From NCBI GenBank assembly GCA_028724885.1, contig JAQYTJ010000036.1, positions 1 through 64,000 on the forward strand: a DNA stretch of 64,000 nucleotides. Reading direction: 5' to 3'. The stretch comes from Bacteroidales bacterium. Its GTDB lineage: Bacteria > Bacteroidota > Bacteroidia > Bacteroidales > UBA932. A program made the position numbers and the translations under genes. Under the pieces are notes generated by a model. It was not told the DNA's origin and made no database searches. It saw only the letters and a program-made list of their open reading frames with translations. Positions 9,110 through 18,026 of this stretch are shown here, one piece after another (position 1 is the first letter of the stretch; each line of letters starts with the position of its first letter).

Positions 9110-10717
9110 TCATTCGCCTTCCAAAATTAAAGAAGTGATATTGATGTCGCTCCAGATGGATGTCGGATGGATGTTGTAGGTATTGTAGACGACGCCGATG
9201 GCAACATCCATTTCAGATTCAAGTGCGAAGGGGATAGGAACCAAAGAATTTGTCCGTGCATCCAAGTCTGCGAGTCCCAGTACATCCTGGTCGGTCTCGA
9301 CATTGGAAAAATCAGGAAGGACAGGTGTTTTGGTGATGATTCCGAATACATCGGTACAGTCCGGATTGGAGGTCCCACCCATCTGCACGTTCAAGACATA
9401 TTTGCCCGGAAGAAGATGCAAAGATTGATAAATCTTTCCATTCGTGACGCTGGAACAACCCCATACGGCACAGGAGAAAAGATTGAAAGTCCCGATGGCT
9501 GTGTCGTGCGAGATGTATGCCGCATCATTGTGCGTCCAATAGGTTAGACGCTGCATTCTCCCTGCGCCGACCGCTGGAAAACGGTCCGAACCGTCCCCTT
9601 CGAACGGAGGCTGCGCATTGACGAGCATCGGCATCTCCATCCCGTTCTCTCCGCTCGTTTCGGAATCGTTGAACAGGTCGATTTCCGCCAGCTGGGGGAT
9701 GGCATCATCATAAGAGTCCAGAATGGTGATTCGGAAATACCTGGACTTGACAGAACGCTTAAAAGCGATTTTCTGTCGGTAGCAATGGGCTCTCAGCCGA
9801 CCCTTCTGAACAAAGTCCCAAACAGAACCGTCGCTGCTGGCCTCTAACTTGTAGTTTTTCGAGAAACCACCTTTGGCGAGTTCCTGAGCTTGCTCGATTA
9901 TGAATCCATCGTACAGTTTCGGAGCCTGCATGTCCACCACAATCCAATGCGGACCGGAATTATCCTGGGGGCGCCAGGCTGAATTCGCTTTGTCGTCGAT
10001 GAGGTTCGCAGCCTTTCCCTGTTCGTTTTCACTGGACGCTTCTTCAATCTGCCAGAGATTCTTCCAGAATTTTTTCTTGAAGAAATCCGGAATACTCACC
10101 TTGACGGAAACATATTCATCGATGAAATCATCTGTCGGCTTGTAAACGGAGCAGTAGTAGTAGTCTTTTCCGAGGTCTATATCTGCTACGGTGACTGACT
10201 TTTGGCTGACGCTCAGAGACAGGCTGTCTCTCTCTCCAGAAGTATTGGTGTAGAAAATCCTCAGCTCCGTTTCGTCGGTAAGGGCATCTCCGAAAGTCAA
10301 TTCGATGGATGACGAGGAAACGAATGTTTGGTTCAACAAGGCACGGTTGGACAGACCATTGAGATAATCCTCTCCGTACACCAGCACTTTCACGCCTTTG
10401 GGATCGGAAAATGCGCCTTTTGCATTCATTGTCGCAACACGGATTATGTTCTCTCCTTCCGGAAGTCCGCGGAGCGTGTAGGACTGGACTGCGCCGGGAT
10501 CCGTGACGGTGAATTCCTCCACGGCTCCCATGTTGTAAAAGATTTTCCCTGCTTTTGCATCCGCAGGTACGTTGAACTCAACCCTTGCAGCATTCCTTCC
10601 TGGATAAGCTTTCAGTCCGCTGGCTGGCTGAGGGGCGTCGGCTTTTTCTTTTTGGCATCCAACCGCCAGAGCCGCTAGAACAAGCAGCAGAATCGATGTA
10701 TATGCAAAATGTTTCAT
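9110..10717 (-). CDS. DUF4998/discoidin-type surface lipoprotein, probable glycan binder
   Basis: Lipoprotein with Cys21 (LAVGCQKE). The N-terminal half (residues 30-210) contains two fibronectin-like repeats of the DUF4998 type (GLKAYPGRNAARVEF). It is followed by an F5/8 type C (discoidin) domain at about 220-350 with the typical NLIDDKANSAWRP and YKLEASSDGSVW segments. A C-terminal region (about 360-535) resembles the DUF5013 module found after SusD in many PULs. It follows SusD by 32 nt. Proteins of this layout are usually surface glycan-binding proteins. No catalytic residues are recognisable. Confidence 0.78.
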   Translation of the reverse strand: MKHFAYTSILLLVLAALAVGCQKEKADAPQPASGLKAYPGRNAARVEFNVPADAKAGKIFYNMGAVEEFTVTDPGAVQSYTLRGLPEGENIIRVATMNAKGAFSDPKGVKVLVYGEDYLNGLSNRALLNQTFVSSSSIELTFGDALTDETELRIFYTNTSGERDSLSLSVSQKSVTVADIDLGKDYYYCSVYKPTDDFIDEYVSVKVSIPDFFKKKFWKNLWQIEEASSENEQGKAANLIDDKANSAWRPQDNSGPHWIVVDMQAPKLYDGFIIEQAQELAKGGFSKNYKLEASSDGSVWDFVQKGRLRAHCYRQKIAFKRSVKSRYFRITILDSYDDAIPQLAEIDLFNDSETSGENGMEMPMLVNAQPPFEGDGSDRFPAVGAGRMQRLTYWTHNDAAYISHDTAIGTFNLFSCAVWGCSSVTNGKIYQSLHLLPGKYVLNVQMGGTSNPDCTDVFGIITKTPVLPDFSNVETDQDVLGLADLDARTNSLVPIPFALESEMDVAIGVVYNTYNIHPTSIWSDINITSLILEGE

Positions 10718-10749
10718 GTCTTAAAATTAATGAATTAGTTAGATTTAAG

Positions 10750-12543
10750 CTATTGCCAGGCTTCCGGCTGGGTCATGCTTGGCATCTTCTTGGCATCTTC
10801 CAGCGGAATCGGCATCACGAGATACTTGTCCGTCCAGGACTGGTAGTCCCGGATCTTTTTCCGTTGGTAATTGAACTTTCCGTTGTCGTCTTTGGTGATT
10901 CGCATGCCGGTGACGAAACGGTTTGTCTCTTTAAGGATTTTCCAGCGACGCTGGTCGTGGAAGCGCCATCCTTCCATGCAAAATTCAACTCTACGCTCAT
11001 TCCGGATCCGGGACATCAAGAAATCATAAGTCTTAGCGTAATTTGGAACGTCCTCGATTTTGGGCTGTAGAGCGCGTTGCCGGATGACATTCAGCATCTC
11101 TATGGCACCATCCAGATCGCCTAGCTCGCAGAGCGCCTCTGCCTTGTTAAGATAAAATTCCGTAAGCCGGAAGAAGACCCAGTGGGTTGGCTCATTGCCG
11201 TGGCTGTCGGCCGGTCCCCAGTATTTCACCTGCGTGTCCTTGCCGTTGTAATAGCCCGTGCAGGTGGTCAGGGAGCCGGAATAGACAACTTGGTCGTTAA
11301 TCCCGTTCCTTCCTCCCACAAATGTTTCCACGATGTACGGCTTCGTGCAGTTGTATGGAACGCCATAGTTGGCCATGTTGTAGACGATGTCGATATAGAA
11401 GCGCGCATCCCGATTGGAGTATGGATCTCCTCCGACATCTTCGCTGTAACCCAGCGCAGCAGCTTCGGGCGTGACCGTGACCTTCGTGTGGGTGGCATCG
11501 TCGTAAGTGACGGGTAGCGCCCCGTTCGTCATCTCAAAGCAGTCTACCAGTTCCTGGGTCGGCGCATCGCCACTGTTCCACAGATGGTTTATGGTGACGT
11601 AGGGGTAGAATCCTACGTCAACGCCGGACGTGACGTTGATGTGTGAGTTGTCAGACCAAGCTCTCCATATGATTTCGGATACGGGCGTGTCGAAAGGTCC
11701 TATGAAAAGTTTTTTGTAGTCAGACATCGGCACGAGGGAATATTCGGACATATTGAGTACATCCTGAGCCGCATCCGCTGCACGCTTCCACTTGTCCCTG
11801 TCCCGATTCGGGTTGTTCAGCAGACTGGCATTGTTAAGCAGCACCCTTGCGCGGATGGCGTAGGCGACACCATTATCCACATGACTGGCCTGATTGGCAG
11901 GCTGCCGGTTCGGCAGAAGACCGCTATGGATGACATCCATTAATTCATCGGAGATTTTGGTTGCAATCTCGTCGTAGGTTGGTCGCTTCAAATCCGACCA
12001 CCCGGAATAGTTCGGATCCAGGGGTTCCTCAATCCAGGGCATCGGGCCGTAGAATTCCAGCAGATTCATGTAATACCAGCAGCGTAGAACTCGTGCTTCA
12101 GCGACCCAAAGATTCCTCTCCTGCTCCGTAATGGCAGTGGACAGGGGAATATACTTGATTGCATTGTTACACAAACGGATGCCTCTCCAGAAATCGGGCC
12201 ACAGCTGCTCGGACGGATTTGACCACGGCCAGTTTATTACAGGATCGCTGATGGAAAGCGCACCATTGTGCCATGCGTAGGCATTGTACGTGATTCCGAA
12301 ATAGGTGTTGTCCGTCATCTGGTCGAACGTGTTGTGTACGAAAGCAATCTGATCTCTCGCCTGATAGATTTCTCCGTAAGCGACACTAAGCAGACCTTTG
12401 CTCCGTCCGTAATTTGACAGGATCTTGTCCAGCGTAATCTGTCCGTCCGGTGTCTTATCAAGAACGGATTCACAGCCCAATAAACCAGCTAGCGTACAGA
12501 TTGCAATCAATGTATATGACAACTTTTTCATATTGCTTTTCAT
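10750..12543 (-). CDS. susD: SusD-like outer-membrane glycan-binding lipoprotein (PUL1)
   Basis: SusD/RagB-family lipoprotein of 597 aa that caps the SusC channel and binds the glycan. It has a signal peptide with lipobox LAGLLGC and a TPR-rich body (WVAEARVLRCWYYMNLLEFYGPMPW). The family C-terminus has FRLTEFYLNKAEALCELGD and NVIRQRA, followed by RNERRVEFCMEGWRFHDQRRW. The ATG is 12 nt after the SusC stop; a second ATG four codons later (12531) is equally possible. SusD names a family here, and the substrate need not be starch. Confidence 0.93.
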   Translation of the reverse strand: MKSNMKKLSYTLIAICTLAGLLGCESVLDKTPDGQITLDKILSNYGRSKGLLSVAYGEIYQARDQIAFVHNTFDQMTDNTYFGITYNAYAWHNGALSISDPVINWPWSNPSEQLWPDFWRGIRLCNNAIKYIPLSTAITEQERNLWVAEARVLRCWYYMNLLEFYGPMPWIEEPLDPNYSGWSDLKRPTYDEIATKISDELMDVIHSGLLPNRQPANQASHVDNGVAYAIRARVLLNNASLLNNPNRDRDKWKRAADAAQDVLNMSEYSLVPMSDYKKLFIGPFDTPVSEIIWRAWSDNSHINVTSGVDVGFYPYVTINHLWNSGDAPTQELVDCFEMTNGALPVTYDDATHTKVTVTPEAAALGYSEDVGGDPYSNRDARFYIDIVYNMANYGVPYNCTKPYIVETFVGGRNGINDQVVYSGSLTTCTGYYNGKDTQVKYWGPADSHGNEPTHWVFFRLTEFYLNKAEALCELGDLDGAIEMLNVIRQRALQPKIEDVPNYAKTYDFLMSRIRNERRVEFCMEGWRFHDQRRWKILKETNRFVTGMRITKDDNGKFNYQRKKIRDYQSWTDKYLVMPIPLEDAKKMPSMTQPEAWQ

Positions 12544-12555
12544 TCAGGAAATTAT

Positions 12556-15500
12556 TCAGAAAGATATATTGACACCCACATTGTAGGTCTTGAAAACCGG
12601 ATAGATCAAATCGTTGTTCTGCTCCGGATCGATGTACTTGACAGGATATTTGTCAAAGGTCAGCAGATTAAGACCATTCAGATAGAACCTGATGGAGGAA
12701 GCGTTGACGGCTTTGGACCATTTTGTGGGCAGAGTGTATCCGATTTCCATGTTTTTGAGTCGGATGTAATCACCGTCCGCCATCCAGAAGTCAGAAGGCT
12801 TTTTGCTGGAATCGCTGCCGGGTTCCAGACGCGGGTATGTAATCTTCTTCCCCGCATCCAGACGCTCCTGGCTCCAAGCTTCTTTGTGCCAATTGTTGAA
12901 GTTGTAGGTCTCCCAGAAGCGCTGGCCACCGATGAAGAAGCTCCGGCCGGCTACACCCTGCCACATCATGCTGAAATCAAGGCCTTTGAACTGGAAGTTG
13001 ATACCGGCGCCGAAAGTCCATTCCGGAACTTCGGGATCTCCGATCGGGACCATGTCTTTCTCATTGACGATGCCGTCGCCGTTCTTGTCACGGTATTTCA
13101 AGTCTCCCGGTTTCGGAGGAGCGCCTACCTCAGTCTGGTCATACCAGTCCACGATGTCCTGCTCCGAATTGAAGAATCCGGCTGTCTCGTAGCCGAAATT
13201 CTGCCCGAGCCTATATCCCGTTCTCCGCAGCCTACAAGCATAATCTTCAGGCAGAAGCACCTCGCTCAGGTTAATCACTTTGTTGCGATTGAAGGCGGCG
13301 TTGGCTCTAAGGCTCAGGTTCACATTGCGACGGAATACTTTCTGGTATGTTCCGGTCAGCTCGAAGCCTCTGTTCTCGACGACACCTGCATTGATCTTCG
13401 GAATGATTCCGGAGATGCTCACGCCACCCGTTCCAAATATGCCTGTCGGAATCAGTCCGGTTGCAGGAATGAGAATGTTGTTGCGCCTCTCATAGAAGAG
13501 ATCACCTTCCAGGCGGAAATCATGGAACAGGCCTACCTCAAAGCCGACATTATACTTGTTCGACTTTTCCCAGGTAAGCTTTGTGTTCCCAATCTGTGAC
13601 TCATAGCTCCCTCTCCAGAGTGTCAGGAAGGCGAAACGCGCCCCATTCATGTTGTCGTTTCCTACCTGCCCGTAGGAAGCGCGCAGCTTTGCGAAAGTCA
13701 GCCAGTCGTTCCCTTTGAGGAAGTTTTCTTCGGAAAGAACCCATCCGAGCGAGAAGGAAGGGAAGAACCCCATCTTGTGTCCGGGAGCGAACTGCTCAGA
13801 CCCGTTGTAGCCGAAGTTCACCTCAGCCAGATAGCGACGGTCATAGGCATAGGTCGCACGGCCGACCAATCCGATGTAGTTGTATGGAAGCTGGATGTTG
13901 ATTACCCGCTGGTAGCGGTTAAAGAGAATCATCCCCGTCACGTCGTGTTGGCCGAACGTCCGGGCATAGTTCAAAGAGGCATCGATGTTGAAAAGATTGT
14001 TGAAGCTCTGGTACTGGGAATCCGAAAGCGGGGTGTTAGTCGCAGAACCGTAAGGCTGGAACTTGTACCCTTCGGGTGCTTCCGAATCTGGAACCAGCTG
14101 AAATAGCTGATAACTCCGCTGCCTGACCTGCTGATTGCTGGAGTAAGCATCATAGGAGGCGACAGTTTTCACGGACAATCCTTCCGTAATGAAAGAAATG
14201 TCATATTCGACCCCAAGCGTGGCTGTGACCTGATTGGTCTGCGTGTTCCGGAAACCTGTTCTGTTCAGCATTCCGTAGGGAATGTGGTTCGTGGTGATTA
14301 GGTAGCTGGTCAGCACTTCACCGTCCGGAGTAGTGTCGTGGTAGTATGAATTGTTCGGAATCGTCAACAAATTGCTGAGCAGAACGGAATAAGCGCTGAG
14401 GTCGTTCAGGTAGGCACCGTTGAACGGAACTATGACAGGATCGTTCTTTTTCTGCATGAATCCACTGACATTCAAAAACATTCGAAGATTGTCCGTTATA
14501 TCAATGTCAAAGTTTGACCGGAAATTAATGCGGTTTGCTTTCGAAGACGGATCATAGTCGTATTCATTGAATTTTTCCGTACGGAAGAGACCGTTCTGAT
14601 GCAGGTAGCCGACGGTTGTGAAATATTTCATCTTGTTCGTTCCGCCGCTCACGTTGACATTGACTCGCTGCATCGGAGAAAATTCCCGAATGAATTCGTT
14701 GACTAAGTTGCGAGAAGCATACATAGGAGAGTTTTCACCTGACTTGTAGTGCTCTAGCGCCGTCTCATCATAAATCGCCGGACGTCCGTTCTGAAGCTCG
14801 ACTTGGTTGCGTAGGAGAGCATAGTCGTAGGCGGAAGTCATATGTGGTAGGCGGGTCGCGCTCTGCCAAGACTGTTCTGCCGTCACGTCGATGACTGGTT
14901 TGCCGGATTTTCCACGGCGCGTCGTGATCATGATCACGCCGTTGGCTCCCCGGACTCCGTAGACAGCCGTCGCAGAGGCATCTTTGAGAATCGTGATTGT
15001 CTCTACCTCACGTGGGTCGAGTGCCGTGAAGTCTCTTTCCACTCCGTCCACCAGCGTCAGCGGCTGCTGGCCGTTGATTGTGCTGCGTCCGCGGATGTAG
15101 AAATCCATGTTCTCGCCGCCCGGTACGCCGGAACGCTGCAGGACCGTAAGTCCGGGCAGACGGCCGGCCAGCGCGATACCTAAGTTGGAGGCAGGCGTCT
15201 GCTTGAGTCCTGTCGCATTGATGCTGGACAAGGCTGCAACGACGCTTTCCTTTTTCTGCTGGCCGTAGGCGACGAACACGACCTCATCGAGGGCCGTGGA
15301 GGTTTCCTGCAGTACGATATTGATGGTCTGATGTGTGCCGACGACAGCTTCCTGCGTGTCGAAGCCGATGAATGAGAATACGAGCACATCGCCGGGATTT
15401 CCCACGCTGATGCTGTACTTGCCGTCCAAATCGGTTGAAGTCCCCGTCCGGGTTCCCTTGATGAGAACGGAAACCCCCGGCAATGGCTCTTGTTGCTTGT

Positions 15501-15612
15501 CCAAAACTTTTCCTGTCACTGTAATCTGTCCATCCTGCCCGAAAGCGGCAATGCAATTCAGCAGTGCGAGCAGACAACATGACATTAATACGAATCTTTT
15601 TACGTGGTTCAT
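12556..15612 (-). CDS. susC: SusC-like TonB-dependent transporter (PUL1)
   Basis: Outer-membrane SusC/RagA-family transporter, 1018 aa, importing the PUL1 oligosaccharide with TonB energy. Seen: a signal peptide; a carboxypeptidase-regulatory-like domain (about 30-110; GKVLDKQQEPLPGVSVLIKG); and a plug domain with GLPGLTVLQRSGVPGG and NFYIRGRST-like segments followed by DASATAVYGVRGANGVIMITT. The long beta-barrel ends in a C-terminal NVGVNISF typical of barrel insertion. There is no STN domain, consistent with control by an HTCS rather than by an ECF/anti-sigma pair. It is 18 nt downstream of the GH71/99-like gene. Confidence 0.95.
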   Translation of the reverse strand: MNHVKRFVLMSCCLLALLNCIAAFGQDGQITVTGKVLDKQQEPLPGVSVLIKGTRTGTSTDLDGKYSISVGNPGDVLVFSFIGFDTQEAVVGTHQTINIVLQETSTALDEVVFVAYGQQKKESVVAALSSINATGLKQTPASNLGIALAGRLPGLTVLQRSGVPGGENMDFYIRGRSTINGQQPLTLVDGVERDFTALDPREVETITILKDASATAVYGVRGANGVIMITTRRGKSGKPVIDVTAEQSWQSATRLPHMTSAYDYALLRNQVELQNGRPAIYDETALEHYKSGENSPMYASRNLVNEFIREFSPMQRVNVNVSGGTNKMKYFTTVGYLHQNGLFRTEKFNEYDYDPSSKANRINFRSNFDIDITDNLRMFLNVSGFMQKKNDPVIVPFNGAYLNDLSAYSVLLSNLLTIPNNSYYHDTTPDGEVLTSYLITTNHIPYGMLNRTGFRNTQTNQVTATLGVEYDISFITEGLSVKTVASYDAYSSNQQVRQRSYQLFQLVPDSEAPEGYKFQPYGSATNTPLSDSQYQSFNNLFNIDASLNYARTFGQHDVTGMILFNRYQRVINIQLPYNYIGLVGRATYAYDRRYLAEVNFGYNGSEQFAPGHKMGFFPSFSLGWVLSEENFLKGNDWLTFAKLRASYGQVGNDNMNGARFAFLTLWRGSYESQIGNTKLTWEKSNKYNVGFEVGLFHDFRLEGDLFYERRNNILIPATGLIPTGIFGTGGVSISGIIPKINAGVVENRGFELTGTYQKVFRRNVNLSLRANAAFNRNKVINLSEVLLPEDYACRLRRTGYRLGQNFGYETAGFFNSEQDIVDWYDQTEVGAPPKPGDLKYRDKNGDGIVNEKDMVPIGDPEVPEWTFGAGINFQFKGLDFSMMWQGVAGRSFFIGGQRFWETYNFNNWHKEAWSQERLDAGKKITYPRLEPGSDSSKKPSDFWMADGDYIRLKNMEIGYTLPTKWSKAVNASSIRFYLNGLNLLTFDKYPVKYIDPEQNNDLIYPVFKTYNVGVNISF

Positions 15613-15630
15613 ATGGTCAAATGATAAACA

Positions 15631-17517
15631 TTAATTGTCGATAACATACAGATAGCTCAATCTTCCCATTGGCATGGAGCTTCCTGTCAGATAAGAATTC
15701 ATGATGTCGGAGGGGGCTTTTACCCCCATCGCAACCTTAAAATAAAATTTGGAAAACGTTCCCAGCGTCGTACGGGGGAAACTGACCAGAATGACATCCT
15801 CTTTGACAACCATTCTACCCGTACCTTTTTCTGATGACTGGAATCCGTCTGTAAATTCCTGCACGGAGACGGAATCGGACGATTTCGCCTTGACCACATG
15901 ATCGTAGCTTTCCCACCCCTTCAACTCCGACTCGCCGCATCCTATGAATAAGTTCAACCAATTCTCTTTTCCCGAATATTGACTGAAATTTTCTTTTCCC
16001 CGAATATAAAAATATAAGTTTTCGTCATCGTGCGTTACCCTGATTTCCTGGATCTTGTCGGTGGGAGCCTGCTGGATGTACCGTACGTTTTTGGCTCCTC
16101 CGTAAGCATCTCGATGAATGAATTTCTCATCCGGATTCCGCTGCACGTAGACCACGTCGCTCCACTGAGACAGTTTCCCATCCAAATCGATCGTTTTCGG
16201 AGTTTGGGACATGGCTTTCCCGGCATTTAGGCCTTTGTACCTGCGTACATTGGAGATCAGCTGCATGTAAAATGCATCCTCATAGCCTCCTTTCATCGGT
16301 TCGATGTCTCGCGAATACTCCTTGCTGGCGGCATCGCATAGCATGTATTCTCCCATGTAAGGCTGTTTGTACGCAATCCATTCATTCCAGCCGCCGACAG
16401 AGATCATCGGCGGATCTGCCTTGATCGCCCGATCCCATTCGGACTGGAAGAAAGTCCCCTTGTCCACGTCAGCTGAAACATTTTTCCGAGTGGTGACATC
16501 CCACCCACGCCCCCAGTTGATCCAGCCCGGCCTAGTTAACGAAAACGACATCGGAACCCTCGGATGGCTGGCGACAGTCACATTCATCACCCCGGAAGTC
16601 TCATGGTAAGGCTGCGGATACTTCCACTCAATCCAAGGAAATCCGTCTGGGAACACAGGATCGGAAGGCCATTGAGGCTTCATGAAATGGAAAAAGTTCA
16701 GTATTTCAGGGGAAAGTGTCCCTGGATTGTAGCCACTGTCATTTCGGGAAGCCGCCTCTGCCAGATCGTCGACAGGGTTGGTGTATGCAATTATTAAAGG
16801 CTTTCCGTCTACCCGAAACCATGTGTCAGGATACTGGTTCCCTTTATAGAGGACTTCATAGAGAGTCCTAGTGGTCTGAAAAGAATGCGAATGCGTGTAA
16901 AAGACAACCTTGGGAGGGTTCCATCCGGCCTGGATCATCTCGTCCAGAATCCGGCACACCTTCAAAACGACATCTTTGTAGATGATTGCATTCGTAGTGT
17001 CGAAGAAAATGAAGTCGATGCCTGCAGCCATGATCATCTGCATCTGTTTTCGAATGACCCATTCATCATCCGAATTGTAGTAGCCCCAAAGCGGCTCGCC
17101 CCAGTAATGCGCCTGACCGTTGGGACTGATTTTCTCATCGTAAGCATTGAAATCGGTAAGGACCTTGATTCCGTTCGGCATCGCTGCTATTTTCGTGGCA
17201 TCATAAATGCCGGACGCATAGGGCTGGCCAATCCATGGCCAATAAAACAGTCCGACCGTTCGATCTTTCCGATAACCGGAAATAGTAGGAAACGCATGCC
17301 CGAATTGATCGACTCCGACCAAATCAAAACTCACGTATCGGGTCTTGGAAGCCGGTTTGACGACTTCGTCTGTCTTGTTGCCAGGCGTTTCTACTTCATT
17401 TTTCTCCGGGCTTTCAGGTAAGATTTGATGTCCGGCAGAAGAACAGGCGAATGCCAGCCAGACTAGGCAGTACGACATTAGCTTAGGATGCATCTTAATT
17501 TTGGTTATTCTCATCAT
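15631..17517 (-). CDS. GH71/99-like lipoprotein, first gene of the PUL1 operon
   Basis: Secreted protein of 628 aa resembling the glycoside hydrolase family 71/99-like (TIM-barrel) proteins of Bacteroidota. The hydrophobic leader ends at a lipobox LAFACSS, predicting a lipoprotein. The middle section shows VGLFYWPWIGQ, HYWGEPLWGYYNSDDEWVIR, AAGIDFIFFDTTNA and SVGGWNEWIAY, the last two typical of this barrel family. The C-terminal ~180 residues (from about 445) form a beta-rich domain with DDENLYFYIRGKENFS, like the CBM9-type binding modules. The start could also be the ATG at 17493. The exact activity is unknown; members of the wider clan include endo-alpha-mannanases and alpha-1,3-glucanases. 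Confidence 0.78.
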   Translation of the reverse strand: MMRITKIKMHPKLMSYCLVWLAFACSSAGHQILPESPEKNEVETPGNKTDEVVKPASKTRYVSFDLVGVDQFGHAFPTISGYRKDRTVGLFYWPWIGQPYASGIYDATKIAAMPNGIKVLTDFNAYDEKISPNGQAHYWGEPLWGYYNSDDEWVIRKQMQMIMAAGIDFIFFDTTNAIIYKDVVLKVCRILDEMIQAGWNPPKVVFYTHSHSFQTTRTLYEVLYKGNQYPDTWFRVDGKPLIIAYTNPVDDLAEAASRNDSGYNPGTLSPEILNFFHFMKPQWPSDPVFPDGFPWIEWKYPQPYHETSGVMNVTVASHPRVPMSFSLTRPGWINWGRGWDVTTRKNVSADVDKGTFFQSEWDRAIKADPPMISVGGWNEWIAYKQPYMGEYMLCDAASKEYSRDIEPMKGGYEDAFYMQLISNVRRYKGLNAGKAMSQTPKTIDLDGKLSQWSDVVYVQRNPDEKFIHRDAYGGAKNVRYIQQAPTDKIQEIRVTHDDENLYFYIRGKENFSQYSGKENWLNLFIGCGESELKGWESYDHVVKAKSSDSVSVQEFTDGFQSSEKGTGRMVVKEDVILVSFPRTTLGTFSKFYFKVAMGVKAPSDIMNSYLTGSSMPMGRLSYLYVIDN

Positions 17518-17529
17518 TTTTTTGTGGCA

Positions 17530-17543
17530 GCGTAAAATTACGC
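17530..17543. repeat. 14-bp palindrome overlapping the PUL1 operon -7 region
   Basis: GCGTAAAATTACGC reads as GCGTAA-AA-TTACGC, a perfect inverted repeat centred 20 nt before the GH71/99-like start. It covers the minus-strand TAATTTTA box. It could be a repressor site, or the overlap of two functional half-sites with the -7 element. No partner copy was noticed in the window. Confidence 0.35.
17533..17540 (-). promoter_or_regulatory. Weak -7 element of the GH71/99-SusCD operon
   Basis: The minus strand reads TAATTTTA, one mismatch from TAnnTTTG. It lies 22 nt downstream (on the minus strand) of operator copy B and about 15 nt before the first start codon. The departure from consensus fits an activator-dependent promoter. 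Confidence 0.4.
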
Positions 17544-17562
17544 TAAAACGTTTTTCGGACGA

Positions 17563-17596
17563 TTGTAAAATCTGTTATTTTTTTTGAACTTTCCGG
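17563..17596. promoter_or_regulatory. Candidate PUL1 operator, copy B
   Basis: This is the second copy of the 34-bp element described at 3399-3432, in the same orientation relative to the minus-strand promoter and with 28 of 34 identical bases including TTTTTTGAACTTT and CGG. It lies 46 nt upstream of the GH71/99-like start (56 nt for copy A and GH78). Two copies with matching geometry in front of the two target units of one regulator point to a regulator binding site. Confidence 0.55.
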
Positions 17597-17820
17597 TATG
17601 TTTTTATTCGGACCACTCACAGCTGCCTCCGATTGTTGTGTTTGCGTGATTCTGATTATGCGGAACCAAAAGAGAGCATCTCGTAATGGGTAAGATTTAT
17701 CCTAGCGGGACGGCTATTCGCGCGTCAATTATGCAGTACGACACTAAGCACATCGACCATCGTCCGACTGGGCTGAACATTCTTTCTGTAAAAAAGATAT
17801 CCCAATAACGGAATTTTTGC

Positions 17821-17828
17821 TACCTTTG
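17821..17828 (+). promoter_or_regulatory. -7 promoter element ahead of the FMN riboswitch
   Basis: TACCTTTG matches TAnnTTTG exactly and lies about 12 nt before the first riboswitch helix, placing transcription initiation just upstream of the aptamer. A matching -33 TTG was not found at 19-22 nt. Confidence 0.6.
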
Positions 17829-17837
17829 CGTCCGCAA

Positions 17838-17973
17838 CACTTCAGGGCAGGGTGAAATTCCCGATCGGCGGTAAAGTCCGCGAGCCTTCAGGGGCACGAA
17901 CCGTTGAAATTACGGTACCGACAGCAATGCTGGCAAAAATTGCCGGCTGACAGTCTGGATGGAAGAAGATGCA
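17838..17973 (+). promoter_or_regulatory. FMN riboswitch (RFN element)
   Basis: Aptamer for flavin mononucleotide. The conserved RFN segments occur in order: CAGGGCAGGGTGAAATTCCC (from 17844), GATCGGCGGTAAAGTCCGCGAG, a variable hairpin, GGTACCGACAG (17914-17924), and GACAGTCTGGATGGAAGAAGATG. CTTC near 17840 can pair with GAAG near 17965 to close P1. The switch is followed by a single TonB-dependent receptor rather than by riboflavin biosynthesis genes. By knowledge of the family, FMN binding lowers expression of the downstream gene. Confidence 0.93.
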
Positions 17974-17990
17974 CGTTTCCAGCGTGCGAG

Positions 17991-18024
17991 CCTTGAATTG
18001 TATGCAGAAGTAATACAATCAAGG
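17991..18024 (+). promoter_or_regulatory. Hairpin next to the start codon, likely riboswitch expression platform
   Basis: CCTTGAATTGTAT (17991-18003) is followed by ATACAATCAAGG (18013-18024). The arms pair along their full length except for one bulged A, with a 9-nt loop, and the stem ends 2 nt before the ATG at 18027. Folding would occlude the translation start. It has no T-run, so translational control is more likely than termination. A smaller helix, GCACG (17971-17975) with CGTGC (17983-17987), bridges aptamer and platform. Confidence 0.6.
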
Positions 18025-18026
18025 TC

